Below are positions 19,144 to 28,543 of a stretch of DNA of 64,000 nucleotides, piece after piece (position 1 is the stretch's first letter; each line of letters begins with the position of its first letter). Made by a program: the position numbers and the translations under genes. The stretch is taken from assembly GCF_030064125.1 (NCBI RefSeq), contig NZ_CP125957.1:310001-374000 (forward strand). Reading direction: 5' to 3'. Source of the stretch: Pseudomonas sp. G2-4. Its GTDB lineage: Bacteria; Pseudomonadota; Gammaproteobacteria; Pseudomonadales; Pseudomonadaceae. The notes beneath the pieces were generated by a model. That model saw only the letters and a program-made list of their open reading frames with translations. It did not search any database and was not told the origin of the DNA.

Positions 19144-20516
19144 GTCGCAAGTTGAGTCGAATCGGGCTGGGTGTGGTCGGGTTATGGGTGGCCTTGTCGG
19201 CCACGGCCCAGGAGCAACCGGCGGACTTCATCCATCAGGTGCCATTGTCCTTGAGCGGCGAGGGGCCGTGGTATCGCCTCCCGTTGCCACTGGACGTTCA
19301 ACTGCAAGCGCGGCAGACCGACCTCAGCGATCTGCGGGTCTTCAACGCGGCCGGGCAGCCTCAGGCCTACGCGTTGGTGCGTGAGTCGGCACAGAACCGG
19401 GAAAACCGCATCCTCACCGACGTGAAGTGGTTCCCGTTGTACAACGCCGCCGACGACAGCGAGCGCGCGCCTAGCGTACGTGTGCAGTCGAACGCCAATG
19501 GCACGCTGGTAGAAGTCCAGCCATCGAGTCGGCTCGAAGCGGGGGAGGAGGAGCTGCGCGGTTGGTTGCTGGATGCCAGCGCGATCAAGGCGCCGTTGCA
19601 GCAGTTGATCCTCGATTGGACCAGTGAGCGCGACGGCTTCCAACGGTTCACCATCGAAGCCAGTGACGACCTGCAGCACTGGCAATCATGGGGTGAAGGC
19701 CAGGTGGCGCGCTTGACCTTTGCCGATGAGCGGGTCGAGCAGCATGAGGTGAACCTGCCGGGACAACCGGCGCGTTATCTACGGTTGCTGTGGGATTCGC
19801 CGTCCTCGGCGCCGGTGCTGACCTCGGCCCAACTGCAAAGCGCCAGCCGTGAAAGCCTGCCGTTGCCGCTGGTCTGGTCGCAACCGTTGGCCGGTAGCTC
19901 CACGAAGGCCGGTGAATACACCTGGCAGTTGCCCATGGGGCTGAACATCGAGCAGGTGCAGATCGAGCTGAGCCAGGCCAACAGCCTGGCGCCGGTGACC
20001 CTGGCCGGGCGCCGTGAAAGCAGCCATCCATGGCAGTCGATGGGCAGTGGTTTACTGTATCGCCTGACCCAAAACGGCCAGGATGTGCTGCAAGACCAGT
20101 TGCAACTGTCCGGCCAAACCGTGCAGCAATTGAAACTGACGGTGGACGAGCGGGGCGGCGGCCTGGGCGCTGAAGCCCCGGCCCTGCGCTTTGCAGTGCG
20201 TCCGACCCAGGTGGTGTTCCTGGCGCGCGGCGAAGGGCCCTATAGCCTGGCGTTGGGCAGCGCGACGGTGAAAGCCGCCAGCTTGCCCTTGACCACGCTG
20301 GTGCCCGACTACAAACCGTCGCGCCTGGCGACGCTGGGCACGGCGACAGTCAGCGGCACGGCCACTTCGACACCGGCTGCCGCCGCCGCAACCACGCCGG
20401 TCACGGTGGATACCAACTGGAAGAAAATCGGCTTGTGGGCGGTGTTGCTGCTCAGCGTGCTGTTCCTTGCAGCGATGGCGTTCAGCTTGCTGCGCAAGCC
20501 GCCGGTCAAGAGTTGA
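19140..20516 (+). CDS. DUF3999 domain envelope protein
   Basis: A 458-residue protein with a signal peptide (residues 1-23, ending ATAQEQ), a ~400-residue beta-rich periplasmic domain of the DUF3999 type (GEGPWYRLPLPLDVQ early on) and a single C-terminal membrane helix (LWAVLLLSVLFLAAMAFSLL, about 430-450) with a short basic tail. It starts with TTG inside the DUF2339 stop (TTGA overlap). Translational coupling implies a partnership with the membrane giant; the domain would face the periplasm. Function unknown. Confidence 0.86.
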   Translation: MSRKLSRIGLGVVGLWVALSATAQEQPADFIHQVPLSLSGEGPWYRLPLPLDVQLQARQTDLSDLRVFNAAGQPQAYALVRESAQNRENRILTDVKWFPLYNAADDSERAPSVRVQSNANGTLVEVQPSSRLEAGEEELRGWLLDASAIKAPLQQLILDWTSERDGFQRFTIEASDDLQHWQSWGEGQVARLTFADERVEQHEVNLPGQPARYLRLLWDSPSSAPVLTSAQLQSASRESLPLPLVWSQPLAGSSTKAGEYTWQLPMGLNIEQVQIELSQANSLAPVTLAGRRESSHPWQSMGSGLLYRLTQNGQDVLQDQLQLSGQTVQQLKLTVDERGGGLGAEAPALRFAVRPTQVVFLARGEGPYSLALGSATVKAASLPLTTLVPDYKPSRLATLGTATVSGTATSTPAAAAATTPVTVDTNWKKIGLWAVLLLSVLFLAAMAFSLLRKPPVKS

Positions 20517-20524
20517 GGTGACTT

Positions 20525-20607
20525 CATCGCGAGCAAGCTCGCTCCCACAATAGGCCGTGTTCGTCGAAACAACGCGGTCAACTGTGGGAGCGAGCCTGCT
20601 CGCGATT
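20525..20607. repeat. REP pair, family 1
   Basis: Inverted REP doublet just downstream of the DUF3999 gene and ahead of fbp. The right copy has the GAGCCTGCTCGC variant. Confidence 0.92.
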
Positions 20608-20749
20608 CGGTCTGCCAGCGAGCCAAAATCCACAAGCGACCACCACCCCGTGAACTCAATCCTCCATTCCCCGTCTCATAGGAGGAATTAAGTCCCGACT
20701 CGCGCTAAACTGCGCTGGTTTTTCCGCCCCTTATCCTTCGGAGCCGTCC

Positions 20750-21760
20750 ATGTCCCGCGTTACCTTGAGTCGCTATTTGATTGAGCAGACCCGTAGCAAC
20801 AACACCCCTGCCGATCTGCGCTTTTTGATCGAAGTGGTGGCGCGTGCATGCAAGGAGATCAGCCACGCCGTGTCCAAAGGCGCCCTGGGTGGTGTCCTGG
20901 GCAGCATGGGTACTGAGAACGTGCAGGGCGAAGTGCAGAAGAAGCTCGACGTGATTTCCAACGAAATCCTGCTCGAAGCCAACGAATGGGGCGGTCACCT
21001 GGCCGGCATGGCGTCCGAGGAAATGGACAATGCCTACCAGATTCCGGGTAAATACCCCAAGGGTGCCTACCTGCTGGTATTCGACCCACTGGACGGTTCG
21101 TCGAACATCGATATCAACGCGCCGGTCGGTACCATCTTCTCGGTACTGCGTTGCCCGAACGAATACCTGAGCCAGAACGAAGCCTTGAATGAAAAGGCCT
21201 TCCTGCAGCCAGGCACCGAGCAGGTCGCCGCCGGTTATGCCATCTACGGTCCTCAGACCATGCTGGTGCTGACCCTGGGCGACGGCGTCAAAGGCTTCAC
21301 CCTGGATCGTGAGATGGGCAGCTTCGTCCTGACCCACGAAGACATCACCATTCCTGAAACCACCCAGGAATTCGCCATCAACATGTCCAACCAGCGTCAC
21401 TGGGAAGCCCCGGTTCAACGCTACGTCAACGAATTGCTGGCTGGCGAAGAAGGCCCGCTGAAAAAGAACTACAACATGCGCTGGGTCGCCGCGATGGTGG
21501 CCGACGTGCACCGTATCCTGACCCGTGGCGGTCTGTTCATGTACCCGCGCGACAGCCGCGAACCGTCCAAGCCGGGCAAGCTGCGCCTGATGTACGAAGC
21601 CAACCCGATGTCGTTCCTGGTTGAGCAGGCCGGCGGCGCTTCCACCGACGGTCACCAACGCATCCTCGACATCCAGCCTGAAGGCCTGCACCAGCGTGTG
21701 GCGGTATTCCTCGGTTCCAAGGAAGAAGTCGCCCGCGCCACGGCCTACCACAAGGAATAA
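20750..21760 (+). CDS. fbp: Fructose-1,6-bisphosphatase class I
   Basis: A 336-residue gluconeogenic enzyme that hydrolyses fructose-1,6-bisphosphate to fructose-6-phosphate with Mg. Key motif [22 protein letters not shown] (split metal site, about residues 112-133), a preceding SEEMDNAY acidic segment, and the C-terminal [19 protein letters not shown] substrate region. Length is normal. Only 3 bp separate it from the DUF924 gene, so they are cotranscribed. Confidence 0.97.
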   Translation: MSRVTLSRYLIEQTRSNNTPADLRFLIEVVARACKEISHAVSKGALGGVLGSMGTENVQGEVQKKLDVISNEILLEANEWGGHLAGMASEEMDNAYQIPGKYPKGAYLLVFDPLDGSSNIDINAPVGTIFSVLRCPNEYLSQNEALNEKAFLQPGTEQVAAGYAIYGPQTMLVLTLGDGVKGFTLDREMGSFVLTHEDITIPETTQEFAINMSNQRHWEAPVQRYVNELLAGEEGPLKKNYNMRWVAAMVADVHRILTRGGLFMYPRDSREPSKPGKLRLMYEANPMSFLVEQAGGASTDGHQRILDIQPEGLHQRVAVFLGSKEEVARATAYHKE

Positions 21761-21763
21761 CAC

Positions 21764-22360
21764 ATGGCCGAGCCCTGGCAGCCGTTGCTCGATTGGTGGT
21801 TTGGTTCAGCCGGCACGCCGGACGAAATAGCCGCTGAGAAGGGCAAGCTGTGGTTCGGCAAACGCCATGATCGCCAGGCGTATGAGCGCTTTGGCGATCA
21901 GGTCGAGCGGGCCCTGGCCGGCGGATTGACCGACTGGGCGCAACGCCCGGAAGGTTGGCTGGCCCTGGTGCTGCTGCTCGATCAACTCCCGCGGATGATC
22001 TTTCGCGACACACCGAAAGCCTTTTCCGGTGACCTGCGCGTCCAAGCGCTGGTGGCCCAAGGCATGGCTGCGGGTTTCGACCGGCAACTCAAACCCATCC
22101 AGCGCGTCTTCATCTACCTGGTACTCGAGCACTGCGAAAACCTGGCGGTGCAGAACGAGGCCGTGTCGCGGTTCATCGACCTGGTCCGGGAGCAACCGGA
22201 GGCGGAGCGGGCGGTGTTTGAAGACAACTTGGATTATGCCGAGCGGCACCAGAAGATCATTTCGCGGTTTGGACGGTTTCCCCATCGCAATGCGGTGTTG
22301 GGGCGCGAGTCTACGGCTGAGGAAATGGAGTTTTTGAACAGGCCAGGGTCGCGATTTTGA
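21764..22360 (+). CDS. DUF924 family protein
   Basis: A 198-residue helical protein of the DUF924 family (TPR-like fold). Typical segments are LLDWWFGSAGTPDE at the N-terminus, WFGKRHDRQAYERFG, LVLLLDQLPRMIFRDTPKAF and FGRFPHRNAVLGRESTAEE near the end. It lies directly behind fbp; no biochemical function is established for the family. Confidence 0.9.
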   Translation: MAEPWQPLLDWWFGSAGTPDEIAAEKGKLWFGKRHDRQAYERFGDQVERALAGGLTDWAQRPEGWLALVLLLDQLPRMIFRDTPKAFSGDLRVQALVAQGMAAGFDRQLKPIQRVFIYLVLEHCENLAVQNEAVSRFIDLVREQPEAERAVFEDNLDYAERHQKIISRFGRFPHRNAVLGRESTAEEMEFLNRPGSRF

Positions 22361-22366
22361 TGCGCT

Positions 22367-22699
22367 CTATTGCTCGCTTCGAAGCAAGCGTTTCATTAGC
22401 AGCGCGGGCAAGCTCTTGCGGCTGTCGACGATGATGTGGATGTAGACCGTCTGGCCTCGCACTTCATAAATGATCCTATTCATTGCTGAAAGGATCTGTC
22501 GATATTGACCGAGATTAAGCCTTTCGATTTCTTCCGGGATTGATCCTGCATAAGGCAGTGTTGCCAGATGACGGATCGCTGCTTTCAGACTGGCATAGGT
22601 GTTTTGCCATGTTTGAGAAGAAAACCGCTCGATCAAATAAACGCGGAGCTCTTTAAGATCTGTTTCAGCCGGTTGAAGGATGACAACCTTTAAGCTCAT
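22367..22699 (-). CDS. RelE/ParE-family toxin
   Basis: A 110-residue basic protein with the RelE/ParE fold pattern: an N-terminal strand (KVVILQPAETDLKELRVYL), LPYAGSIPEE in the middle and a late IIYEVRGQTVYIHIIVDSRKSL strand pair. It could cleave ribosome-bound mRNA or target gyrase; the sequence does not decide. It overlaps the antitoxin gene by 4 bp, as is usual for such pairs. Base composition is visibly less GC-rich than that of its neighbours, in line with horizontal acquisition. Confidence 0.85.
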   Translation of the reverse strand: MSLKVVILQPAETDLKELRVYLIERFSSQTWQNTYASLKAAIRHLATLPYAGSIPEEIERLNLGQYRQILSAMNRIIYEVRGQTVYIHIIVDSRKSLPALLMKRLLRSEQ

Positions 22700-22968
22700 T
22701 GAACGTCAGCCCTGTCCAGCTCAGTGAAGACATCCTCAATATCCCGAAAATTACCTTCTTCAATTTCCCGGTTGCCCATGGCCAACAGCTTCAACAGCGC
22801 CATGGTGTCTTCTTGCTCTTCGAAGCTTTTCACATCCATGACTACGAGCTTGGCTTCACCGTTTTGGGTGATGATCAAAGGCTCCCTACTTTCTGTGATG
22901 GTCTTTACGATTTCAGCGGTGTGGCTTTTCAAATAGCTGATGGGTTTGATTTGGGATGACAGCTTCAT
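22696..22968 (-). CDS. Phd/YefM-family antitoxin
   Basis: A 90-residue protein with the Phd/YefM N-terminal DNA-binding half (KPISYLKSHTAEIVKTITESREPLIITQNGEAKLVVMD) and an acidic C-terminal half (EEGNFRDIEDVFTELDRAD) that would wrap the toxin. It precedes and overlaps the toxin gene. An imperfect palindrome (GACT-N6-AGTC, 22994-23007) just upstream could be its operator, but this is weak. Confidence 0.87.
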   Translation of the reverse strand: MKLSSQIKPISYLKSHTAEIVKTITESREPLIITQNGEAKLVVMDVKSFEEQEDTMALLKLLAMGNREIEEGNFRDIEDVFTELDRADVQ

Positions 22969-23060
22969 GACGTAAGCCCCGACAGATTGACTGGACTGAG
23001 TTTAGTCTTAATTCGGTCTTGCGTCAGGTGGTGCCGACCAAAAGTATTTTTGCTCAGGCT

Positions 23061-23100
23061 GACTGGCCCCATCGCGAGCTTGCTCGCGATGGGGCCAGTC
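23061..23100. repeat. Single perfect REP palindrome (19-bp arms)
   Basis: GACTGGCCCCATCGCGAGC and its exact inverse are separated by 2 bp, six bases past the chemoreceptor stop. Unlike the other family-1 copies, this one is a single hairpin made by fusing two half elements; it could act as terminator for the receptor gene. Confidence 0.9.
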
Positions 23101-23106
23101 CAGGCA

Positions 23107-24999
23107 CTAGATCCGAAAGCTACCCACCAACTGCTTCAACCGCGCCGCTTGCTGCTCCAAGTCGGCACAGGCGCGCAAGGTGGCTTGCAGGTTTTCCACG
23201 CCTTCCTGGTTCAGCGTGTTGATTTCGGTGATGTCGACGTTGATCGACTCCACCACGGCGGTTTGTTCTTCGGTGGCGGTGGCCACGGATTGGTTCATGC
23301 CATCGATTTCACCGATGCGCTGGGTCACGCTGCCCAGACGTTCGCCGGCCTGGTTGGCGATGCCGACGCTGCTTTCGCTCTGGCGCTGGCTGTCGGTCAT
23401 GGTCAGCACCGCTTCCCGTGCGCCGACTTGCAGCTCTTCGATCATCTTCTGCACTTGCTGCGCCGAATCCTGGGTGCGGTGGGCCAGGTTGCGCACTTCA
23501 TCGGCCACCACCGCGAAGCCGCGCCCGGCCTCACCGGCCCGGGCGGCTTCGATGGCGGCGTTCAGGGCGAGCAGGTTGGTCTGCTGGGAAATACTGGTGA
23601 TCACCTCGAGAATCTGGCCGATGTTCACCGTATTGCTGTTGAGGACTTCGATGTTGCCGCACGAGTCGCTGATCTTGGCCGACAGCTGCTGCATGGCTGC
23701 GATGGTTTTATCCACCACGTGCTGACCGTCTTCGGCCAGGCTGCGGGCATCGCTGGAATGCTGCGAGGCGAGGGCGGCGTTCTGGGCGATTTCCTGGGCG
23801 GCGGCGCCGAGTTGATTGATGGCCGCGGCGACGCTGCTGGTGCGCGAAGCCTGCTGGTCGGAATTGAACATCGACGAGTTGGAGGCGCTGACCACGCGTA
23901 GGGCGACTTCGTTGACCTGGCCGGTGGCCGAGGCCACTTCGCGGATCGACGTATGGATGCGCTCGACAAAACGGTTGAAGGAGGTGCCCAGTGCGCCAAA
24001 CTCATCGTGGCCGTGGATGACCAGGCGTCGGGTCAGGTCACCTTCGCCTTCGGCGATGTCATGCATGGCGCGGCCCATGGTCAGCAGCGGTTGCATCAGC
24101 ACGCGGATCAACATGCCCAGCAGGGCGATGATGAATACCACGGCAATGGCCATGGCGATCAGTGCCGAGGTACGGAACTCGCTGAGCATCGCCAGGGCGG
24201 TGTCTTTGTCGAGCACCAGCGCGACATACCAGTTGGCTCCCGGCACGCCATTGACCTGCGTGAAGGAGATGAATTGGACCTTGCCGTCGAGCTCAACTTC
24301 TTTCATGCCCGGGCTGATTTGCAGCGCGCCGTCGGGGTAGGCCTCGGACAATGTCTTGAGCACGCGCTTGCTGTCTGGGTGGATCAGGATCTTGCCGTCG
24401 GCGCTGACGATGAACGCGTGGCCGTGACCGCCGAAGTTCAGCGAGTTGATGATGGCGCTGACGCTTGACAGGTCGATGTCCGCACCGGCCACGCCGATCA
24501 TCTGACCCTGGTGCTGGACCGGCGTGGCGACGGTAATCACCAGCTTGCCCGACGAAGCGGCGATGTAGGGTTCGGTGACGATGGCTTGTTGTGCACTGTT
24601 GGCGGCCTTGTACCAGCCGCGGGCGCGCGGATCGTAATCGGCGGCGCGATTACCGGCCGGTACCGAGAACATCACACCGTCAGTGCCGCCGAAGTAGCTG
24701 AGTTGGAAGTTGCCGGTGTACGCCGGCAGGCCCACCGCGCGTTTGAGGCTGTCGGCACTGCTGCCGTCTACGGCGATCTGCTGGGCCAGCGATTGCAACA
24801 GTTGGGTGCGGCCTTCGATCCACGTCTGAATGTTGCGGCTGGTCAGGCTGCCGAGCTCTTGCATGGAAATTTCGGTACTGGTGTGCAGGCTCTGGCGCTG
24901 ACGATAGTCGTTGAACAGGATGAAACAGGCGAATGCAACGGCTACCACGAGCGCTGCAGCCAACAGGATTTTGTGGCTGAATTTCATGTTTCTGGTCAT
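23107..24999 (-). CDS. Methyl-accepting chemotaxis protein, dCache type
   Basis: A 630-residue receptor. Membrane segments at about 8-30 and 275-295 enclose a periplasmic double-Cache domain; a HAMP domain and a cytoplasmic signalling hairpin with the invariant [20 protein letters not shown] tip (about 485-505) follow. The distal Cache module contains [12 protein letters not shown], then TEPYI and GVAGADIDL, which fits the amino-acid binding motif (Y, R, W, Y, D) known from PctA-like receptors. Amino acids are therefore the likely ligands (inference). Start: an ATG four codons further in (MKFSHK) is possible. Confidence 0.93.
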   Translation of the reverse strand: MTRNMKFSHKILLAAALVVAVAFACFILFNDYRQRQSLHTSTEISMQELGSLTSRNIQTWIEGRTQLLQSLAQQIAVDGSSADSLKRAVGLPAYTGNFQLSYFGGTDGVMFSVPAGNRAADYDPRARGWYKAANSAQQAIVTEPYIAASSGKLVITVATPVQHQGQMIGVAGADIDLSSVSAIINSLNFGGHGHAFIVSADGKILIHPDSKRVLKTLSEAYPDGALQISPGMKEVELDGKVQFISFTQVNGVPGANWYVALVLDKDTALAMLSEFRTSALIAMAIAVVFIIALLGMLIRVLMQPLLTMGRAMHDIAEGEGDLTRRLVIHGHDEFGALGTSFNRFVERIHTSIREVASATGQVNEVALRVVSASNSSMFNSDQQASRTSSVAAAINQLGAAAQEIAQNAALASQHSSDARSLAEDGQHVVDKTIAAMQQLSAKISDSCGNIEVLNSNTVNIGQILEVITSISQQTNLLALNAAIEAARAGEAGRGFAVVADEVRNLAHRTQDSAQQVQKMIEELQVGAREAVLTMTDSQRQSESSVGIANQAGERLGSVTQRIGEIDGMNQSVATATEEQTAVVESINVDITEINTLNQEGVENLQATLRACADLEQQAARLKQLVGSFRI

Positions 25000-25283
25000 T
25001 TAGAACGCTACCGCAGAGAAGCTGGTCAGGAAGGGGTGTCAATTTGCCATAACGCAGTCGTCTGCGCTGTTTCTTTTTATCGGCGCTCAAGGCCGCCTCA
25101 TCAGCCGTCAGCGGTTCAATTCCGATGAAATGCACGACCGTGTCACAAACTGAATGTTTCACCGGTGAAACACCTGTCCGAGGCCCAACAAATACTAGGG
25201 GTGTCGGGGAACCAGATAGGGCTTTTCTCTTCTAAGGTTCTGGTTGGCACCCTGCCACCCCCTTCCGTTCCAGGAGTTACACC

Positions 25284-25538
25284 ATGTCGCTGCGATCTAT
25301 CGCCTTGTTGTTTGTGTGCGTCGTGTTGACTGCATGCAGCAAGGTCAACCAGGAAAACTATTCGAAGCTGTCGGCCGGTATGCCCAAGGCTGAAGTCGAA
25401 ACGTTACTGGGGAAACCGACCGATTGTTCGGGCGCGCTCGGCATGTCCAGTTGCACCTGGGGCGACCAGAAAAGCTTTATCAGCGTGCAGTACGCCGGTG
25501 ACAAAGTGTTGATGTTTTCCGGCCAAGGCCTGAAGTAA
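25284..25538 (+). CDS. Small lipoprotein, SmpA/OmlA-like fold
   Basis: An 84-residue protein with a lipoprotein signal (VCVVLTACSK, lipidated Cys at 18). The mature part has the SKLSAGMPKAEVETLLGKPTDC segment seen in BamE/SmpA-like domains, and a cysteine pair (TDCSG and SSCTWG) that may form a disulfide. It sits in front of the lipocalin gene with the same orientation. Role unknown. Confidence 0.85.
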   Translation: MSLRSIALLFVCVVLTACSKVNQENYSKLSAGMPKAEVETLLGKPTDCSGALGMSSCTWGDQKSFISVQYAGDKVLMFSGQGLK

Positions 25539-25633
25539 ACCGGGGATAGTCGCCTGTGTGGTCAGTTCGTCCGCTCCAATGCGGATGCCAGAACCGACCA
25601 CGCAGGCCACTCAGTGCCCGCGGGAGAAAAATA

Positions 25634-26203
25634 ATGATGCGGTTATTGTTAGTGCTTTTAGCTGGCCTGTTTTTGGCTGGCTGTGCCACTTCTGGCGAAG
25701 ACCCGTTGGCACCCAAGACTGTCAATAGTGTCAACCTCAAGCGTTACCAAGGGACCTGGTACGAGTTGGCCCGTCTGCCGATGTATTTCCAGCGCAACTG
25801 TGCGCAATCCGAAGCTCACTACACCCTCAAGCCTGACGGCAATGTGGGCGTGCTCAATCGCTGCCTGACGTCTGACTGGCAGTGGGAAGAAGCCAAGGGC
25901 ACTGCTACACCGCAAGTGCCGGGCAAGACCGATAAGCTCTGGGTCGAGTTCGACAACTGGTTTTCGCGGATCGTGCCGGGCGTGGCGAAAGGACAGTACT
26001 GGGTGCTGTACGTCAGCGACGACTACAAGACCGCCATCGTCGGTGACCCGAGCCGCCGTTATATGTGGCTGCTGTCCCGTACGCCGACCGTCAACAGCGT
26101 TGTGCGCGAAGAACTGCTGAGCAAGGCGCGTCAGCAGGGCTATGACACGACACGGCTGATCTGGCGCGCGTCGGATCGGCAGATGGCCAAGACTTCGGAT
26201 TAA
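25634..26203 (+). CDS. blc: Outer-membrane lipocalin Blc
   Basis: A 189-residue lipoprotein with signal and lipobox LFLAGCATS (Cys about 17), then a lipocalin barrel marked by RYQGTWYELARLPMYFQRNC (motif 1 GTWYE) and YVSDDYKTAIVGDPSRRYMWLLSRTP (motifs 2 and 3, spanning two strands). Bacterial Blc binds lysophospholipids and other lipids at the outer membrane. The ATG at 25634 has a GGGAG ribosome site 7 bp away; the adjacent ATG at 25637 is nearly as good. Confidence 0.93.
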   Translation: MMRLLLVLLAGLFLAGCATSGEDPLAPKTVNSVNLKRYQGTWYELARLPMYFQRNCAQSEAHYTLKPDGNVGVLNRCLTSDWQWEEAKGTATPQVPGKTDKLWVEFDNWFSRIVPGVAKGQYWVLYVSDDYKTAIVGDPSRRYMWLLSRTPTVNSVVREELLSKARQQGYDTTRLIWRASDRQMAKTSD

Positions 26204-26220
26204 CTGCCTCCGAATAGCCA

Positions 26221-26311
26221 ATGTGGGAGCGAGCTTGCTCGCGATAGCGGACTTTCAGTCAACCTATATGTTGAAGGTAAAGGCCCCATCGCGAGCAAGC
26301 TCGCTCCCACA
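26221..26311. repeat. REP pair, family 1
   Basis: Inverted REP doublet filling the gap between the convergent blc and hutF genes. Confidence 0.93.
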
Positions 26312-26324
26312 TTTTTTATCCGTG

Positions 26325-27689
26325 TCAGCCCAGGAGTTCGCGCAATACCCGGGTAAACGCCCGGGCGCTTTGCTCTTCCATGGCATGACGCCCGTCCCGC
26401 ACAACCCATTGGCCGCCGACCATCACGTCGCGTACCTGACGATCCCCGCCGGCAAACAACCAGCGATTCAGAATCCCGTCGCCCTGGGCCGTGGCTAGGT
26501 ACGGATCTTTGCCATCGAGCACCAGCCAGTCGGCGCGCTTGCCGATTTCGAGGGCGCCGACCGGTTGCCCCAGGGCCTGGGCACCACCCTCCAGCGCCGC
26601 ATCAAACAAGGTGCGACCGACCATCGGCTGATCTGTCCGGTACAACCGATTGCGCCGTTGATCCCGCAAGCGTTGGCCATATTCCAGCCAGCGCAATTCC
26701 TCCACCACGCTCAGCGATACGTGGCTGTCGGAACCAATGCCCAGGCGTCCACCCTGAACGAGGAAGTCCACGGCCGGGAAAATACCGTCGCCCAGATTGG
26801 CTTCGGTGGTCAGGCACAGACCGGCAATCGCCCGGCTGTTGGCCATGAGGCTGACTTCGTGAGCATCGGCGTGGGTGGCGTGGACCAGGCACCAACGCTG
26901 ATCCACCTCGGCATTTTCGTACAGCCATTGCAGTGGACGGGCGCCGCTCCAGCTCAGGCAGTCGTCGACTTCCTTTTGCTGTTCGGCGATATGGATGTGC
27001 ACCGGGCAATGACGGTCGCTCGCGGCCAGCACCTCTTGGATCTGCCCAGGCGTCACGGCACGTAAAGAGTGAAAGCACAAACCCAACGCCTGAACCGGTT
27101 GTCCGGCCAGGATCGGCTGCAAGCGTGATTGAAGCTTCAAGTAGTTTTCGGTGCTGTTGATGAAGCGCCGCTGTCCGTCATTGGGTGCCTGGCCGCCAAA
27201 ACCGGAATGGCTGTAGAGCACCGGCAGCAGCGTCAGGCCGATGCCGGCGGCGCTGGCGGCGTGACTGATGCGCAGGGCCAGCTCCGCCGGATCGGCGTAA
27301 GGCGCGCCGTCGGTGTCGTGATGCACATAGTGGAACTCGGCGACCGAGGTGTAACCGGCCTTGAGCATCTCGATGTACAGCTGTCGGGCGATGATGCCGA
27401 GTTGATCGGGGCTGATTTTTCCGACGAGACGGTACATCAAGTCGCGCCATGTCCAGAAACTGTCGTTGGGATTACCCGCCACTTCCGCCAGTCCGGCCAT
27501 GGCGCGCTGGAAGGCGTGGGAGTGCAGGTTCGGCATGCCCGGCAGCAGCGGACCGCCCAGCCGTTCGGCACCGTCTGCGTGAGAATCGGCCTGGACATGA
27601 GTCAGGACGCCCTTGGCGTCGACTTCAAGACGTACATCATTGGCCCATCCACTAGGCAGCAGTGCGCGTTCGGCAAAGAAGGCGGACAT
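26325..27689 (-). CDS. hutF: Formimidoylglutamate deiminase HutF
   Basis: A 454-residue amidohydrolase that converts N-formimino-L-glutamate to N-formyl-L-glutamate and ammonia, the fourth step of the five-step histidine route used by pseudomonads. The metal site motif MPNLHSHAFQRAMAG lies near residue 55; other ligands are in HIHIAEQ, CLVHATH and GSDSHVSLS (Asp about 320). It is transcribed away from hutC from a shared 105-bp control region with a HutC-type operator. HutG completes the route. Confidence 0.97.
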   Translation of the reverse strand: MSAFFAERALLPSGWANDVRLEVDAKGVLTHVQADSHADGAERLGGPLLPGMPNLHSHAFQRAMAGLAEVAGNPNDSFWTWRDLMYRLVGKISPDQLGIIARQLYIEMLKAGYTSVAEFHYVHHDTDGAPYADPAELALRISHAASAAGIGLTLLPVLYSHSGFGGQAPNDGQRRFINSTENYLKLQSRLQPILAGQPVQALGLCFHSLRAVTPGQIQEVLAASDRHCPVHIHIAEQQKEVDDCLSWSGARPLQWLYENAEVDQRWCLVHATHADAHEVSLMANSRAIAGLCLTTEANLGDGIFPAVDFLVQGGRLGIGSDSHVSLSVVEELRWLEYGQRLRDQRRNRLYRTDQPMVGRTLFDAALEGGAQALGQPVGALEIGKRADWLVLDGKDPYLATAQGDGILNRWLFAGGDRQVRDVMVGGQWVVRDGRHAMEEQSARAFTRVLRELLG

Positions 27690-27713
27690 GGTTCAACCTC
27701 ATCGTGTGTAATT

Positions 27714-27723
27714 TGTATATACA
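27714..27723. promoter_or_regulatory. HutC operator between hutF and hutC
   Basis: TGTATATACA is a perfect 10-bp palindrome in the centre of the divergent hutF/hutC gap, closely related to the CTTGTACATACAAG site before hutU. GntR-family HutC would repress both genes from here until urocanate binds. Confidence 0.75.
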
Positions 27724-27793
27724 TATACAGACGTTTGCCTGGCCGGTAAACTCCGGCAAGCTAGCACCTTCATTTGCAGAACAAGGAACCGCC

Positions 27794-28543
27794 GTGCCGA
27801 CTCCGCCTGCCAAACCGCCGCTGGCCGCTAACATGGGTGACAGTCCGGCGCCCTTGTACGCCCGCGTCAAACAGATGATTACCCAGCAGATCGACAGTGG
27901 GAACTGGCCGCCGCATTACCGCGTGCCGTCGGAAAGCGAACTGGTCAGCCAGCTGGGTTTCAGCCGCATGACCATCAACCGCGCCCTGCGGGAAATGACC
28001 GCCGATGGTCTGTTGGTGCGCATGCAGGGTGTTGGCACATTCGTGGCCGAGCCCAAGAGTCAGTCGGCGTTGTTCGAAGTGCATAACATCGCCGACGAAA
28101 TTGCCTCCCGTGGTCATCGCCACACTTGCCAGGTCATCACCCTGGAAGAAGAGGCAGCCGGTTCCGAGCGCGCCCTGGCCCTGGACATGCGTGAAGGGCA
28201 GAAGGTGTTCCACTCCTTGATCGTGCATTTTGAAAACGACATTCCCGTGCAGATCGAGGACCGTTTCGTCAACGCACTGGTGGCGCCGGACTACCTCAAG
28301 CAAAACTTCACTTTGCAAACGCCTTACGCCTATCTGAACCAGGTCGCACCGCTGACCGAAGGCGAGCATGTGGTCGAAGCGATTCTCGCCGAGTCGAGCG
28401 AATGCAAACTGCTGCAGATCGAACGGGGCGAGCCGTGCCTGCTGATCCGCCGCCGGACCTGGTCCGGGCGCCAGCCGGTGACCGCAGCACGGCTGATTCA
28501 CCCGGGTTCCCGCCATCGTCTGGAAGGTCGTTTTCATAAATGA
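27794..28543 (+). CDS. hutC: Histidine utilisation repressor HutC
   Basis: A 249-residue GntR-family regulator. N-terminal winged helix (YARVKQMITQQIDSG to VGTFVAE, about 20-90, with ESELVSQLGFSRMTINRAL) and a C-terminal UTRA ligand domain that in known HutC proteins binds urocanate. The GTG at 27794 is chosen because the sequence then begins MPTPPAKPP, as in other Pseudomonas HutC, with AAGGA 6 bp upstream; a longer open frame exists but would run into hutF's control region. It overlaps hutD by 4 bp (ATGA). Confidence 0.94.
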   Translation: MPTPPAKPPLAANMGDSPAPLYARVKQMITQQIDSGNWPPHYRVPSESELVSQLGFSRMTINRALREMTADGLLVRMQGVGTFVAEPKSQSALFEVHNIADEIASRGHRHTCQVITLEEEAAGSERALALDMREGQKVFHSLIVHFENDIPVQIEDRFVNALVAPDYLKQNFTLQTPYAYLNQVAPLTEGEHVVEAILAESSECKLLQIERGEPCLLIRRRTWSGRQPVTAARLIHPGSRHRLEGRFHK

